Source: Roseateles_E sp005503085
GTDB taxonomy: Bacteria > Pseudomonadota > Gammaproteobacteria > Burkholderiales > Burkholderiaceae_C
Assembly (NCBI RefSeq): GCF_028462495.1
Contig: NZ_JAQOWX010000032.1
Span: 1 to 47,484, forward strand
Reading direction: 5' to 3'
Length of the DNA stretch: 47,484 nucleotides
The notes below the pieces were generated by a model. It had not been told where the DNA came from. It worked only from the letters and a program-made list of their open reading frames with translations, and searched no databases. Below are positions 31,972 to 39,467 of the stretch, piece by piece (position 1 is the first letter of the stretch; every line of letters starts with the position of its first letter). Both the position numbers and the translations under genes were made by a program.

Positions 31972-33723
31972 ATGAATGCTGTGCTCCAAGACCTGCCCCA
32001 TGCCCGTCCGCAAACTCACCCAAGTAATGGCGCCGAGGCGCTGATCGCGACCCTGCTGAGCCTGGGTGTCGACACCGTGTTCGGCTACCCCGGTGGCGCG
32101 GTGCTGCCGCTGTACGACGCGCTGTACGCCGAGCCGCGGCTGCGCCATGTGCTGGTGCGCCACGAGCAGGCCGCCGTCCATGCGGCCCAGGGGTATGCGC
32201 GCACGACCGGCCGGGTCGGCGTGGTCTTCGTGACCTCGGGGCCGGGCATGAGCAACACCACCACCGGCCTGCTCGACGCCTTGTGCGACTCGATCCCGGT
32301 GCTGTGCATCAGCGGCCAGGTCGCGACCACGGCCATCGGCACCGACGCCTTCCAGGAATGCGATGCGCTGGGGATTTCGCGGCCGGTGACCAAGTGGAAT
32401 GTGCAGGTGCGCGAGGCGGCCGCGCTCAGCGAGACCCTGGCGCTGGCCCATGCCAGGGCGGCCGGCGGACGGCCGGGGCCGGTGCTGGTCGATGTGCCCA
32501 AGGATGTGCAGCTGGCGCCGGTGGCGGCGTGGCGGGCACCGGTGTTGCCCATGGCTGCACCTGTGCTGCCGGCGGCCACTCAAGTCCAGGCCGCACTGGC
32601 CCTGCTGGCGCAGGCGCGCCGGCCGGTCTTCTATGGCGGCGGCGGGCTGATCAATGCCGGCTCGGCGGCCTGTGCGGCCTTCACGCGCCTGGTGCGGGCC
32701 AGCGGCGCGCCCTGCACGCTGACCCTGATGGGGCTGGGCGCCTTCCCGGCCGACGATCCGCAGTCGCTGGGCATGCTGGGCATGCACGGCAGCCTGGAGG
32801 CCAATCTGGCGATGCATCATGCCGATCTGCTGGTCTGCGTCGGCGCGCGATTCGACGACCGCGTGACCGGCCGGCTCGATGCCTTCTGCCCGCAGGCCAA
32901 GGTCATCCATCTGGACATTGATCCGCGCTCGATCGGCAAGGTGGTCAAGGCCGATGTGGCCCTGCTGGGTGACTGTGGCGCCAGCCTGCGGGCGCTGGAG
33001 CAGGGCTGGCAGAAGGGTGGACAGAAGGGCTGCGATCTGGGCGACTGGTGGGCGCGGATCGAGGGCTGGCGTGCCGAGCGCTCGCTGGCTTTCGAGGACC
33101 GCAGCGATTGCATCCTGCCGCAGGCCCTGATGAGCCGGCTCGATGCGCAGCTGGCCGGCCGCGACGCCATCGTCGCCACCGATGTCGGCCAGCACCAGAT
33201 GTGGGCCGCGCAACACCTGCGCCAGCAGCGGCCCGGCCGCTGGCTCAGCTCGGGTGGTGCCGGCACCATGGGCTATGGCCTGCCGGCCGCGATCGGCGCG
33301 CAGATCGCGCACCCCGAGGCCCTGGTGGTCTGCGTCAGCGGCGACGCGTCCATCCTGATGAATATCCAGGAGCTGTCGACCGCGACCCAGCACCGCACGC
33401 CGGTCAAGGTGGTGCTCAGCAACAACGGCCGCATGGGCATGGTGCGGCAGTGGCAGGAGCTGATCCACGGCAACCGGCTGAGCCACAGCTATACCGAGGC
33501 GCTGCCGGATTTTGTCGCGCTGGCCCAGGCTTTCGGCTGGCAGGCACGACGGGTCGAGCGGCGCGAGGAACTGGACGCGGCGCTGGCCGAGTGCCTGGCC
33601 AGCGAGGGGCCGTTCTTCCTGGATGTGGTGGTGGCGGCCGAGGAGAACTGCTTCCCGATGATTCCCGCCGGCGCGGGGCATCATGAGGTCTTGCTCGGCA
33701 AGGGACGCCAGTACAACGCTTGA
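31972..33723 (+). CDS. ilvB: Acetolactate synthase large subunit-like (TPP enzyme)
   Basis: A 583-residue ThDP-dependent enzyme that would join two pyruvates, or pyruvate and 2-ketobutyrate, in valine/leucine/isoleucine synthesis. The N-terminal PYR domain carries the catalytic Glu in RHEQAAVHAAQGYAR (about 64). The central FAD-type domain has VCVGARFDDRVTG. The C-terminal PP domain has the Mg/ThDP motif GDASILMN followed by NNGRMGMVRQWQ; the usual second residue is Gly (GDG), here Ala. FGYPGGAVLPLYDAL is typical of AHAS. ATG 31972 has GTGAGGG just upstream; the alternative start at 31918 would overlap the operator region. No small regulatory subunit (ilvN) or ilvC follows, so it is probably a paralogue under its own Lrp-type regulator. 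Confidence 0.9.
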   Translation: MNAVLQDLPHARPQTHPSNGAEALIATLLSLGVDTVFGYPGGAVLPLYDALYAEPRLRHVLVRHEQAAVHAAQGYARTTGRVGVVFVTSGPGMSNTTTGLLDALCDSIPVLCISGQVATTAIGTDAFQECDALGISRPVTKWNVQVREAAALSETLALAHARAAGGRPGPVLVDVPKDVQLAPVAAWRAPVLPMAAPVLPAATQVQAALALLAQARRPVFYGGGGLINAGSAACAAFTRLVRASGAPCTLTLMGLGAFPADDPQSLGMLGMHGSLEANLAMHHADLLVCVGARFDDRVTGRLDAFCPQAKVIHLDIDPRSIGKVVKADVALLGDCGASLRALEQGWQKGGQKGCDLGDWWARIEGWRAERSLAFEDRSDCILPQALMSRLDAQLAGRDAIVATDVGQHQMWAAQHLRQQRPGRWLSSGGAGTMGYGLPAAIGAQIAHPEALVVCVSGDASILMNIQELSTATQHRTPVKVVLSNNGRMGMVRQWQELIHGNRLSHSYTEALPDFVALAQAFGWQARRVERREELDAALAECLASEGPFFLDVVVAAEENCFPMIPAGAGHHEVLLGKGRQYNA

Positions 33724-33739
33724 AACTGCGCCTGAAATG

Positions 33740-33767
33740 CACAAGGGCACCCGAAGGTGCCCTTGTG
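33740..33767. terminator. Hairpin between convergent ilvB-like and efp genes
   Basis: Perfect 12-bp stem CACAAGGGCACC / GGTGCCCTTGTG with a CGAA tetraloop, centred between the two stop codons. T-tracts are absent on both sides, so it may act in both directions or only protect 3' ends. Confidence 0.65.
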
Positions 33768-33782
33768 ATGGAGTCGCAGCGC

Positions 33783-34337
33783 TTAGACGCGCTTGCGGTA
33801 CTCGTGCGTGCGGGTGTCGATTTCGATCTTGTCGCCCTGGGCCACGAAGATAGGCACCGGGATTTCGAAGCCGGTGGAGATCTTGGCAGGCTTGAGCACC
33901 TTGCCCGAGGTATCGCCCTTGACGGCCGGCTCGGTCCAGGTCACTTCGCGCACCAGGCTGGTCGGCAGTTCGACCGAGATCGCCTTGCCTTCGTAGAACA
34001 CCACTTCCACGGGCATCGCGTCTTCCAGATACGACAGAGCGTCACCCATGTTCTCGGCTTCCACCTCGAACTGGTTGTACTCGGCGTCCATGAAGGCGTA
34101 CATCGGATCCGCGAAGTAGGAGTAGGTGCACTCCTTCTTTTCCAGAATGATCTGGTCCATCTTGTCGTCGGCCTTGAACACGACTTCGGTGCCGGAGTTG
34201 TTCAGCAGGCTCTTGAGCTTCATGCGCACGGTGGCGGCATTGCGACCACCGCGGCTGTATTCGGTCTTCAGCACGACCATCGGGTCCTTGCCGTGCATGA
34301 TCACGTTGCCGGCGCGGATTTCTTGAGCGATCTTCAT
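33783..34337 (-). CDS. efp: Elongation factor P (Arg32 type)
   Basis: Translation factor of 184 residues that rescues ribosomes stalled at polyproline. It has the three-domain EF-P length. The tip loop of domain I reads SRGGRNAATVR, with Arg at position 32 instead of the Lys34 of E. coli. Arg32 is the residue that EarP modifies with rhamnose in a subset of beta- and gammaproteobacteria, and earP is the next gene upstream on the same strand. The C-terminus ends IDTRTHEYRKRV. ATG 34337 is chosen because it gives the canonical MKIAQEIRAGN N-terminus. Confidence 0.96.
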   Translation of the reverse strand: MKIAQEIRAGNVIMHGKDPMVVLKTEYSRGGRNAATVRMKLKSLLNNSGTEVVFKADDKMDQIILEKKECTYSYFADPMYAFMDAEYNQFEVEAENMGDALSYLEDAMPVEVVFYEGKAISVELPTSLVREVTWTEPAVKGDTSGKVLKPAKISTGFEIPVPIFVAQGDKIEIDTRTHEYRKRV

Positions 34338-34462
34338 GAGTGTTCGGGTCCGTTGAGGGAGTCGTTGGAGTCGTGGTTGGGGGCTGGCTTGCTCTCGGAC
34401 AGGTGAAAGCAGGTGCCCAGCGCGCGCCCGAAAACTCCCATGGCGCGGCAAAGCCCGAGATT

Positions 34463-35518
34463 TTAGCCTGAAACGCCGATGAAACGCAGCAGCTGCGCGC
34501 TCAGATCGGCTTGCATTGCCAAATGCGCACGCCAGCTTCGAGCATGGCGCTGCGCGGCTTCGGCTTGCGGCAGGCTGGCCGGCCAGGCCGCCAAGCCGTT
34601 CCAGGCGCGCCACAGGCCTCGGCTGGCCGCAGCCAACTCTGCGGTCGCGTCGGCCAGCCACAGGTCCATGAAGGCTTCCAGCTTGGGGCCATGGGCGCCG
34701 TCCTGCTGGGGATAGATCTGCCAGACAAAAGGTTTGGCTGCCCACTGGGCGCGCACAAAGGAGTCCTCGCCGCGCACGAAGTTCAGATCGCAGGCCCACA
34801 GCAGGTGGTCGAACTCGGGCTGGCTCAGGTAGGGCAGGGCCTGCCAGCGCAGCGCCGGTGGCAGCGTCAGCCCGGCGATCTGGGACTGGGTGGCACCGGG
34901 GCAGACCAGCAGCAGGGTCGGCGTGTCGGCCAATGCCTGCAGCAGCGCCGGCAGCGCCGGGTTGGCATAGGCGAACAGGCTGAGCAGGCGCTCGCCCGGC
35001 TGCGGCGCGATGCCTCGGGCGGCCCGCCAGGCGGGGGCGTCGAAGCGTTGCTGGCGCTGCAGCAGCTCGGGCTCGCGCAGCAGGCCGCCGGTGCGCGGCG
35101 TGAAGCCGGGGTAGAAGAAGCGCTTGGAAAGGCCGGCGCCGGGGCCACTGAATTGCGGTGAGGCCAGGCCATGGCTGCGCTCGACATAGGGCTCGGCGCT
35201 GAGGTACTCAAGATTGATCCATTGCGGCGGCGTCGGCCGGGCCGCCATGCGCGCGACAAAGGCCGGCGGCAGCTCGCATCCGAAGGTCTCGACGACGACA
35301 TCGCCGACCGCCACCGCGTTATCGGCCTCGTCCCAGGCCAACACCTCGATACCTTGCGCCGTGCAGTCCGGCGCCATCCAGGCCAGAGCGGAGCCATCAT
35401 CGAGCCAGAGCCGCACGGTCTGGCCGCGAGCCGCGAGAGCGCGGGCCAGCCGCCAGCTCACGCCGAGATCGCCATAGTTGTCGATCACGCGGCAGAACAG
35501 ATCCCCATGCATAGTCAT
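34463..35518 (-). CDS. earP: EF-P arginine rhamnosyltransferase
   Basis: A 351-residue inverting GT-B glycosyltransferase (formerly DUF2331) that transfers rhamnose from dTDP-L-rhamnose to Arg32 of EF-P. Conserved pieces include the N-terminal FCRVIDNYGDLGVSWRLARA with the catalytic Asp, PPQWINLEYLSAEPYVERSH, and FVRGEDSFVRAQWAAKPFVW, the nucleotide-sugar site carrying the Arg/Asp/Glu set. MTMHGDLF at 35518 is used; an internal Met two codons later is equivalent. The stop lies 125 bp before efp. Its start is only 32 bp from the divergent uvrC start. Confidence 0.94.
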   Translation of the reverse strand: MTMHGDLFCRVIDNYGDLGVSWRLARALAARGQTVRLWLDDGSALAWMAPDCTAQGIEVLAWDEADNAVAVGDVVVETFGCELPPAFVARMAARPTPPQWINLEYLSAEPYVERSHGLASPQFSGPGAGLSKRFFYPGFTPRTGGLLREPELLQRQQRFDAPAWRAARGIAPQPGERLLSLFAYANPALPALLQALADTPTLLLVCPGATQSQIAGLTLPPALRWQALPYLSQPEFDHLLWACDLNFVRGEDSFVRAQWAAKPFVWQIYPQQDGAHGPKLEAFMDLWLADATAELAAASRGLWRAWNGLAAWPASLPQAEAAQRHARSWRAHLAMQADLSAQLLRFIGVSG

Positions 35519-35550
35519 CGCCGGATTATCTGGCGGCACAATCGCGCCCC

Positions 35551-37542
35551 ATGCAAGGCAGCAGCAACCCCTCCCAGACCGATACCGCAGCGACACCCGA
35601 GCCGGCCGACGCCGAGCAGGCCGCGCGCGAGCTGCGTGCCCAGGTGCTGGCCGCTGTATTGGCCGAGGTGGCAGCCTTGCCGGGCCTGCCGGGCGTCTAT
35701 CGCTATTTCGACGCCCAGGATCAGGTGCTCTATGTCGGCAAGGCCAAGAACCTGAAGAAGCGGGTCTCCAGCTATTTCCAGAAAGACCATGGCGGCACCC
35801 GCATCGGCATGATGGTCGCGCGCATCGCGCGGCTGCAGACCACGGTGGTGCGCACCGAGGCCGAGGCCTTGCTGCTGGAAAACAATCTGATCAAGACGTT
35901 GAACCCGAAGTTCAACATCCTGTTCCGCGACGACAAGAGCTATCCCTCTCTGAAGCTCAGCGGCCACGACTACCCGCGAGTCAGCTATTACCGCGGCGCG
36001 GTCGACAAGCGGCACCGCTATTTCGGGCCGTTCCCGAGCGCCTGGGCGGTCAAGGAATCGATACAGCTGATACAGAAGGTGTTCCGGCTGCGCACCTGCG
36101 AGGACACGGTTTTCAACAACCGCAGCCGGCCCTGCCTGCTGTACCAGATCCGGCGCTGCTCGGGGCCTTGTGTGCCCGAGGGTCAGGGAGCGGAATACGG
36201 TCGCGATGTGCGCAATGCCGAACGCTTTTTGCTGGGCGAGACGCAGGAGGTGATGGACGGGCTGCAGGCGCAGATGATGGCTTATGCGGACGCGCTGCAG
36301 TTCGAGCTGGCGGCCGAGGTGCGCAACCAGATCAGCGCGCTGTCCAAGGTCTTGCAGCAGCAGGCGATGGACGAGAACAGCGCCACCGGGCGCGACCGCG
36401 ATGTCGACATCCTGGCCGTCAAGGTGCAGGGCGGACGGGCCTGCGTCAATCTGGCAATGGTGCGGGGCGGGCGGCATCTGGGCGACCGGGCCTATTTCCC
36501 CAAGCATGTCGAGGACGCCACCGCGGTGGCGCTGGCCGATGATGATGAAGAGGGTCAGGCATCGAGCCGCTCCGCCCAGTCGCCGGAACGGCAGGTGCTG
36601 GAGGCCTTCATGGCCCAGCACTATCTGGACGCGCAAGTGCCCTCGCTGATCGTCGTCAGCGACGAGGTCGATGCCGCGCTGGCCGAGGCCCTGACCCTGC
36701 AGGCCGGCTACAAGGTGACCACTCAGGCCCAGCCGCGCGGCCAGCGTCGCATCTGGCAGGAGATGTGTGTCAAGGGCGCCGAGCTGGCGCTGGCACGCTT
36801 GCTGTCGCAGGAGGGCTCGCAGCAGGCCCGCACCCAGGCGCTGATCGAGGCACTGGACCTGAGCGTGCAGGAACTCGACAAGTTCCGCATCGAGTGCTTC
36901 GACATCAGCCACACGGCCGGCGAGGCGACGATGGCCTCCTGCGTCGTGTTCGAGGGTCACCAGATGCAGAGCGGCCAGTACCGGCGCTACAACATCGAGG
37001 GCATCACCGGCGGCGACGACTATGCGGCGATGCGTCAGGTGCTGACGCGGCGCTACAGCAAGATGGCCGAGGCCGCCCAGCTGGGCACGGGCCGGCTGCC
37101 GGATCTGGTGCTGGTCGACGGCGGCAAGGGCCAGGTCTCGATGGCGCGTGAGGTGTTCGAGGAACTGGGCCTGGATCTGGCGCTGATCGTCGGCGTCGAG
37201 AAGGGCGAGGGCCGCAAGGTCGGGCTGGAAGAGCTGGTGTTCGCCGACGGCCGCGACAAGGTCTATCTGGGCCGCGACTCGGCGGCGCTGATGCTGGTGG
37301 CCCAGATTCGCGACGAGGCGCACCGCTTTGCGATCACCGGCATGCGCGCCAAGCGCGCGGCGGTGCGCACCGGCGGCTCGAAGCTGGAGGATGTGCCCGG
37401 TGTGGGGCCGAAAAAGCGCGCACAGTTGCTGCAGCGCTTCGGCGGTGTGCGTGGCGTGGCCGGCGCCAGCGTCGACGAGCTCTGCACGGTCAAGGGCGTC
37501 TCAAGAGAATTGGCAGAGGAGATTTATCGTGTTTTGCACTGA
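35551..37542 (+). CDS. uvrC: Excinuclease ABC subunit C
   Basis: Nucleotide-excision-repair nuclease of 663 residues that makes both incisions around bulky lesions in the UvrB-DNA complex. The GIY-YIG domain (about 45-130) has GVYRYFD and VLYVGKAKNLKKR for 3' incision. Next come a Cys-bearing RPCLLYQIRRCSGPC and a UVR helical motif (FELAAEVRNQISALSKVL, about 250). The RNase H-like domain with the 5' nuclease residues spans about 450-560 (ECFDISHTAGEATMAS, DLVLVDGGKGQVSMA). Tandem helix-hairpin-helix motifs end it (LEDVPGVGPKKRAQLLQRFG). It has a roughly 30-residue acidic N-terminal leader. No LexA box is visible in its short upstream spacer. Confidence 0.96.
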   Translation: MQGSSNPSQTDTAATPEPADAEQAARELRAQVLAAVLAEVAALPGLPGVYRYFDAQDQVLYVGKAKNLKKRVSSYFQKDHGGTRIGMMVARIARLQTTVVRTEAEALLLENNLIKTLNPKFNILFRDDKSYPSLKLSGHDYPRVSYYRGAVDKRHRYFGPFPSAWAVKESIQLIQKVFRLRTCEDTVFNNRSRPCLLYQIRRCSGPCVPEGQGAEYGRDVRNAERFLLGETQEVMDGLQAQMMAYADALQFELAAEVRNQISALSKVLQQQAMDENSATGRDRDVDILAVKVQGGRACVNLAMVRGGRHLGDRAYFPKHVEDATAVALADDDEEGQASSRSAQSPERQVLEAFMAQHYLDAQVPSLIVVSDEVDAALAEALTLQAGYKVTTQAQPRGQRRIWQEMCVKGAELALARLLSQEGSQQARTQALIEALDLSVQELDKFRIECFDISHTAGEATMASCVVFEGHQMQSGQYRRYNIEGITGGDDYAAMRQVLTRRYSKMAEAAQLGTGRLPDLVLVDGGKGQVSMAREVFEELGLDLALIVGVEKGEGRKVGLEELVFADGRDKVYLGRDSAALMLVAQIRDEAHRFAITGMRAKRAAVRTGGSKLEDVPGVGPKKRAQLLQRFGGVRGVAGASVDELCTVKGVSRELAEEIYRVLH

Positions 37543-38077
37543 ACAAGAGGGCCGCTGGCAACGCGCCGCACGCGGGCTGGGCCTGGGAGCGCTGCTGGCG
37601 CTGGTCGGTTGCTCTGGCCCGCGTGCGCCGGTGCCGCCGCCGGCATCGACCGCCCAGCCCAGCGGCTCGGCGCCGTCGGCCGCCAGCCCCCAGCTGCCAG
37701 GCAAGCCGCCGGGCCAGCCGGCGCCGCAGGTGCTGGAGCCGCCCAAGCCGGTGCGCAGCGCCGTGGAGCTGCGTCTGCAGGCGGCCTACCGGCTGATCGT
37801 CGCGAACCCGGACCGCGTCTATATGGGCGAGGTGCCCGAGCCCTTGCTGGCGATCCCGGTGCTGGAGATCGAGCTGTTTTCCGACGGCCGCGTCAAGCAC
37901 ATCCATGTGCTGCGCAAGCCCGGTCAGGCGCTGGACACGGTGCAGCTGGCGATCGATGCGGTGCACCGCGCCGCACCGTTCGGCGATGTCTCGCGCATGC
38001 CCAAGCCCTGGAAGTTCAGCGAGACCTTTCTGTTCAACAACCAGCGCAAGTTCAAACCGCGCACGCTCGATCAGTGA
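37529..38077 (+). CDS. Small lipoprotein of unknown function
   Basis: A 182-residue protein starting at GTG 37529, with AGAGGAG about 7 nt upstream, inside the last codons of uvrC (14-bp overlap). The signal peptide GLGLGALLALVGC has a lipobox LVGC (Cys about 28). A Pro/Ala/Ser-rich linker follows (about 32-75). A folded C-terminal domain (about 80-182) has PVLEIELFSDGRVKHIHVLR and KPWKFSETFLFNNQRKFKPR. That domain pattern (a repeated sheet with VKxIxV) faintly recalls TonB C-terminal domains, but I cannot assign it. It is probably co-translated with uvrC. Confidence 0.75.
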   Translation: MFCTEQEGRWQRAARGLGLGALLALVGCSGPRAPVPPPASTAQPSGSAPSAASPQLPGKPPGQPAPQVLEPPKPVRSAVELRLQAAYRLIVANPDRVYMGEVPEPLLAIPVLEIELFSDGRVKHIHVLRKPGQALDTVQLAIDAVHRAAPFGDVSRMPKPWKFSETFLFNNQRKFKPRTLDQ

Positions 38078-38151
38078 GCCAGGCTCGGCATTAATGAGAC
38101 AAAGTCGGTACCCGTCTCGGGCGCTGCACGGTAATTGGGCACAATGCCCGC

Positions 38152-38718
38152 ATGTTCTTCACGCTGCCAACCCTGTTCACCTGGGCCCGGATCCTCGCGA
38201 TCCCGCTGATCGTCGGGGTGTACTACCTCGACCTGCTGCCGGCGCACCAGAATCTGTTTGCCACCGTGCTCTTCGTGGTGGTCGCGCTGACCGACTGGCT
38301 GGACGGCTATCTGGCCCGCAAGCTCAACCAGACTTCGGCCTTCGGCGCCTTCCTGGACCCGGTGGCCGACAAGATCCTGGTCTGCGCGGCCCTGCTGGTG
38401 CTGCTGGAGCTGCAGCGCGTCAATGCCATGGTCGCCCTGGTCATCATCGGCCGCGAGATCACCATTTCGGCGCTGCGCGAGTGGATGGCACAGATCGGTG
38501 CCTCGCGCAGCGTGGCCGTGCACATGGTGGGCAAGCTCAAGACCACGGTGCAGATGGTGGCCATCCCCTTCCTGCTTTATGACGGCCGCCTGTTCGACCT
38601 GATCCCGACCCGTGAGTGGGGGACCTGGCTGATCTATGCGGCCGTCGTGCTGACCATCTGGTCCATGGTCTATTACCTGCAAAAAGCCCTGCCCGAGATC
38701 CGCGCCAAGGCCAAGTGA
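38152..38718 (+). CDS. pgsA: CDP-diacylglycerol-glycerol-3-phosphate 3-phosphatidyltransferase
   Basis: Inner-membrane enzyme of 188 residues making phosphatidylglycerol phosphate, the first committed step to phosphatidylglycerol and cardiolipin. The CDP-alcohol phosphotransferase signature D-x2-DG-x2-AR-x8-G-x3-D-x3-D is visible as DWLDGYLARKLNQTSAFGAF, then LDPVADK. About five hydrophobic segments follow. The uvrC-pgsA neighbourhood is conserved in many Proteobacteria. ATG 38152 gives MFFTLPTLFTWARI, the usual N-terminus. Confidence 0.96.
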   Translation: MFFTLPTLFTWARILAIPLIVGVYYLDLLPAHQNLFATVLFVVVALTDWLDGYLARKLNQTSAFGAFLDPVADKILVCAALLVLLELQRVNAMVALVIIGREITISALREWMAQIGASRSVAVHMVGKLKTTVQMVAIPFLLYDGRLFDLIPTREWGTWLIYAAVVLTIWSMVYYLQKALPEIRAKAK

Positions 38719-38957
38719 GGCTGCGCTTTCGGGCTGTCCGTTTGGCGCTTTCTGGGCGCTTGGGCGACCGCCGACACACTCATTTGTATCGGGACTTTTC
38801 CTGGCTCAGCAGCCCGGATGATTGCGTCTAGAATCCGCTTCCCCGCAGGTTCGCCGGCGCTGGCGTGCCAGGATGGACGCGGCTGGTGTCCTGGCGGCCC
38901 AGACAGGACGTCGCCTTCGTTGCCGCGTTTTTGCAAAACCTTTTGAGGGGATTCTTT
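38719..38957. other. Intergenic region upstream of the HU gene
   Basis: About 240 bp with no credible gene. It probably holds the HU promoter; TAGAAT at 38829-38834 is a possible -10, but I see no good -35. The RBS GAGGGG precedes the GTG at 38958. Confidence 0.4.
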
Positions 38958-39230
38958 GTGAACAAGTCCGAACTGATCGAGCACATCGCCAAGCAGGCCG
39001 ACATCTCCAAGGCGGCGGCGGGGCGAGCGCTGGAGGCGCTGATTGGCGGTGTGAAGACGACGCTGAAGAAGAATGGCAGCGTTTCTCTGGTAGGCTTCGG
39101 CACCTTCAGTGTGACCAAGCGCGCCGCGCGCACCGGTCGCAACCCGCGCACCGGCGACACGATCAAGATCAAGTCGGCCAAGGTCCCGAAGTTCCGTCCC
39201 GGCAAGGCGCTCAAGGACGCGGTGAACTGA
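38958..39230 (+). CDS. hupB: HU-family DNA-binding protein
   Basis: Nucleoid protein of 90 residues that bends and compacts DNA. NKSELIEHIAKQADISKAAA at the N-terminus and GFGTFSVTKRAARTGRNPRT with the DNA-embracing arm are textbook HU, followed by KFRPGKALKDAVN. Start is GTG 38958 with RBS GAGGGG; the upstream in-frame extension is not HU-like. HU rather than IHF is preferred because of the AARTGRNPRTG arm and the short C-terminus. The tRNA-Val gene lies 17 bp downstream, and may share the transcript. Confidence 0.95.
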   Translation: MNKSELIEHIAKQADISKAAAGRALEALIGGVKTTLKKNGSVSLVGFGTFSVTKRAARTGRNPRTGDTIKIKSAKVPKFRPGKALKDAVN

Positions 39231-39247
39231 AGAATCCCGGATCAACC

Positions 39248-39323
39248 GGGTGCTTAGCTCAGTTGGTAGAGCGGCTCCCTTACACGGAGTAGGTCAGCGG
39301 TTCGAGCCCGTTAGCACCCACCA
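39248..39323 (+). tRNA. tRNA-Val (anticodon TAC)
   Basis: A 76-nt cloverleaf with acceptor GGGTGCT paired to AGCACCC, D-arm TAGCTCAGTTGGTAGAGC, and anticodon loop CTTACAC giving TAC. The T-loop is TTCGAGC and CCA is encoded. It reads GTA and related valine codons. Confidence 0.96.
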
Positions 39324-39375
39324 AGTCTTGCCCGCCCGAGGTGGCGCGGGCCGAGGCTAGAATCACATCCGATGC

Positions 39376-39402
39376 AAAGGCGAACCCAGGTTCGCCTTTG
39401 TC
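39376..39402 (+). terminator. Terminator-like hairpin after tRNA-Val
   Basis: AAAGGCGAAC (39376-39385), loop CCAG, GTTCGCCTTT (39390-39399), a perfect 10-bp stem whose own 3' strand ends in TTT. It sits between tRNA-Val and ppiD. Confidence 0.7.
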
Positions 39403-39467
39403 GTGTTTGAGCAGCGCCCGGTCGTGGCCATGCCGGCGCGCACCGCAATGCCTGTTTGAGGTCCTTG

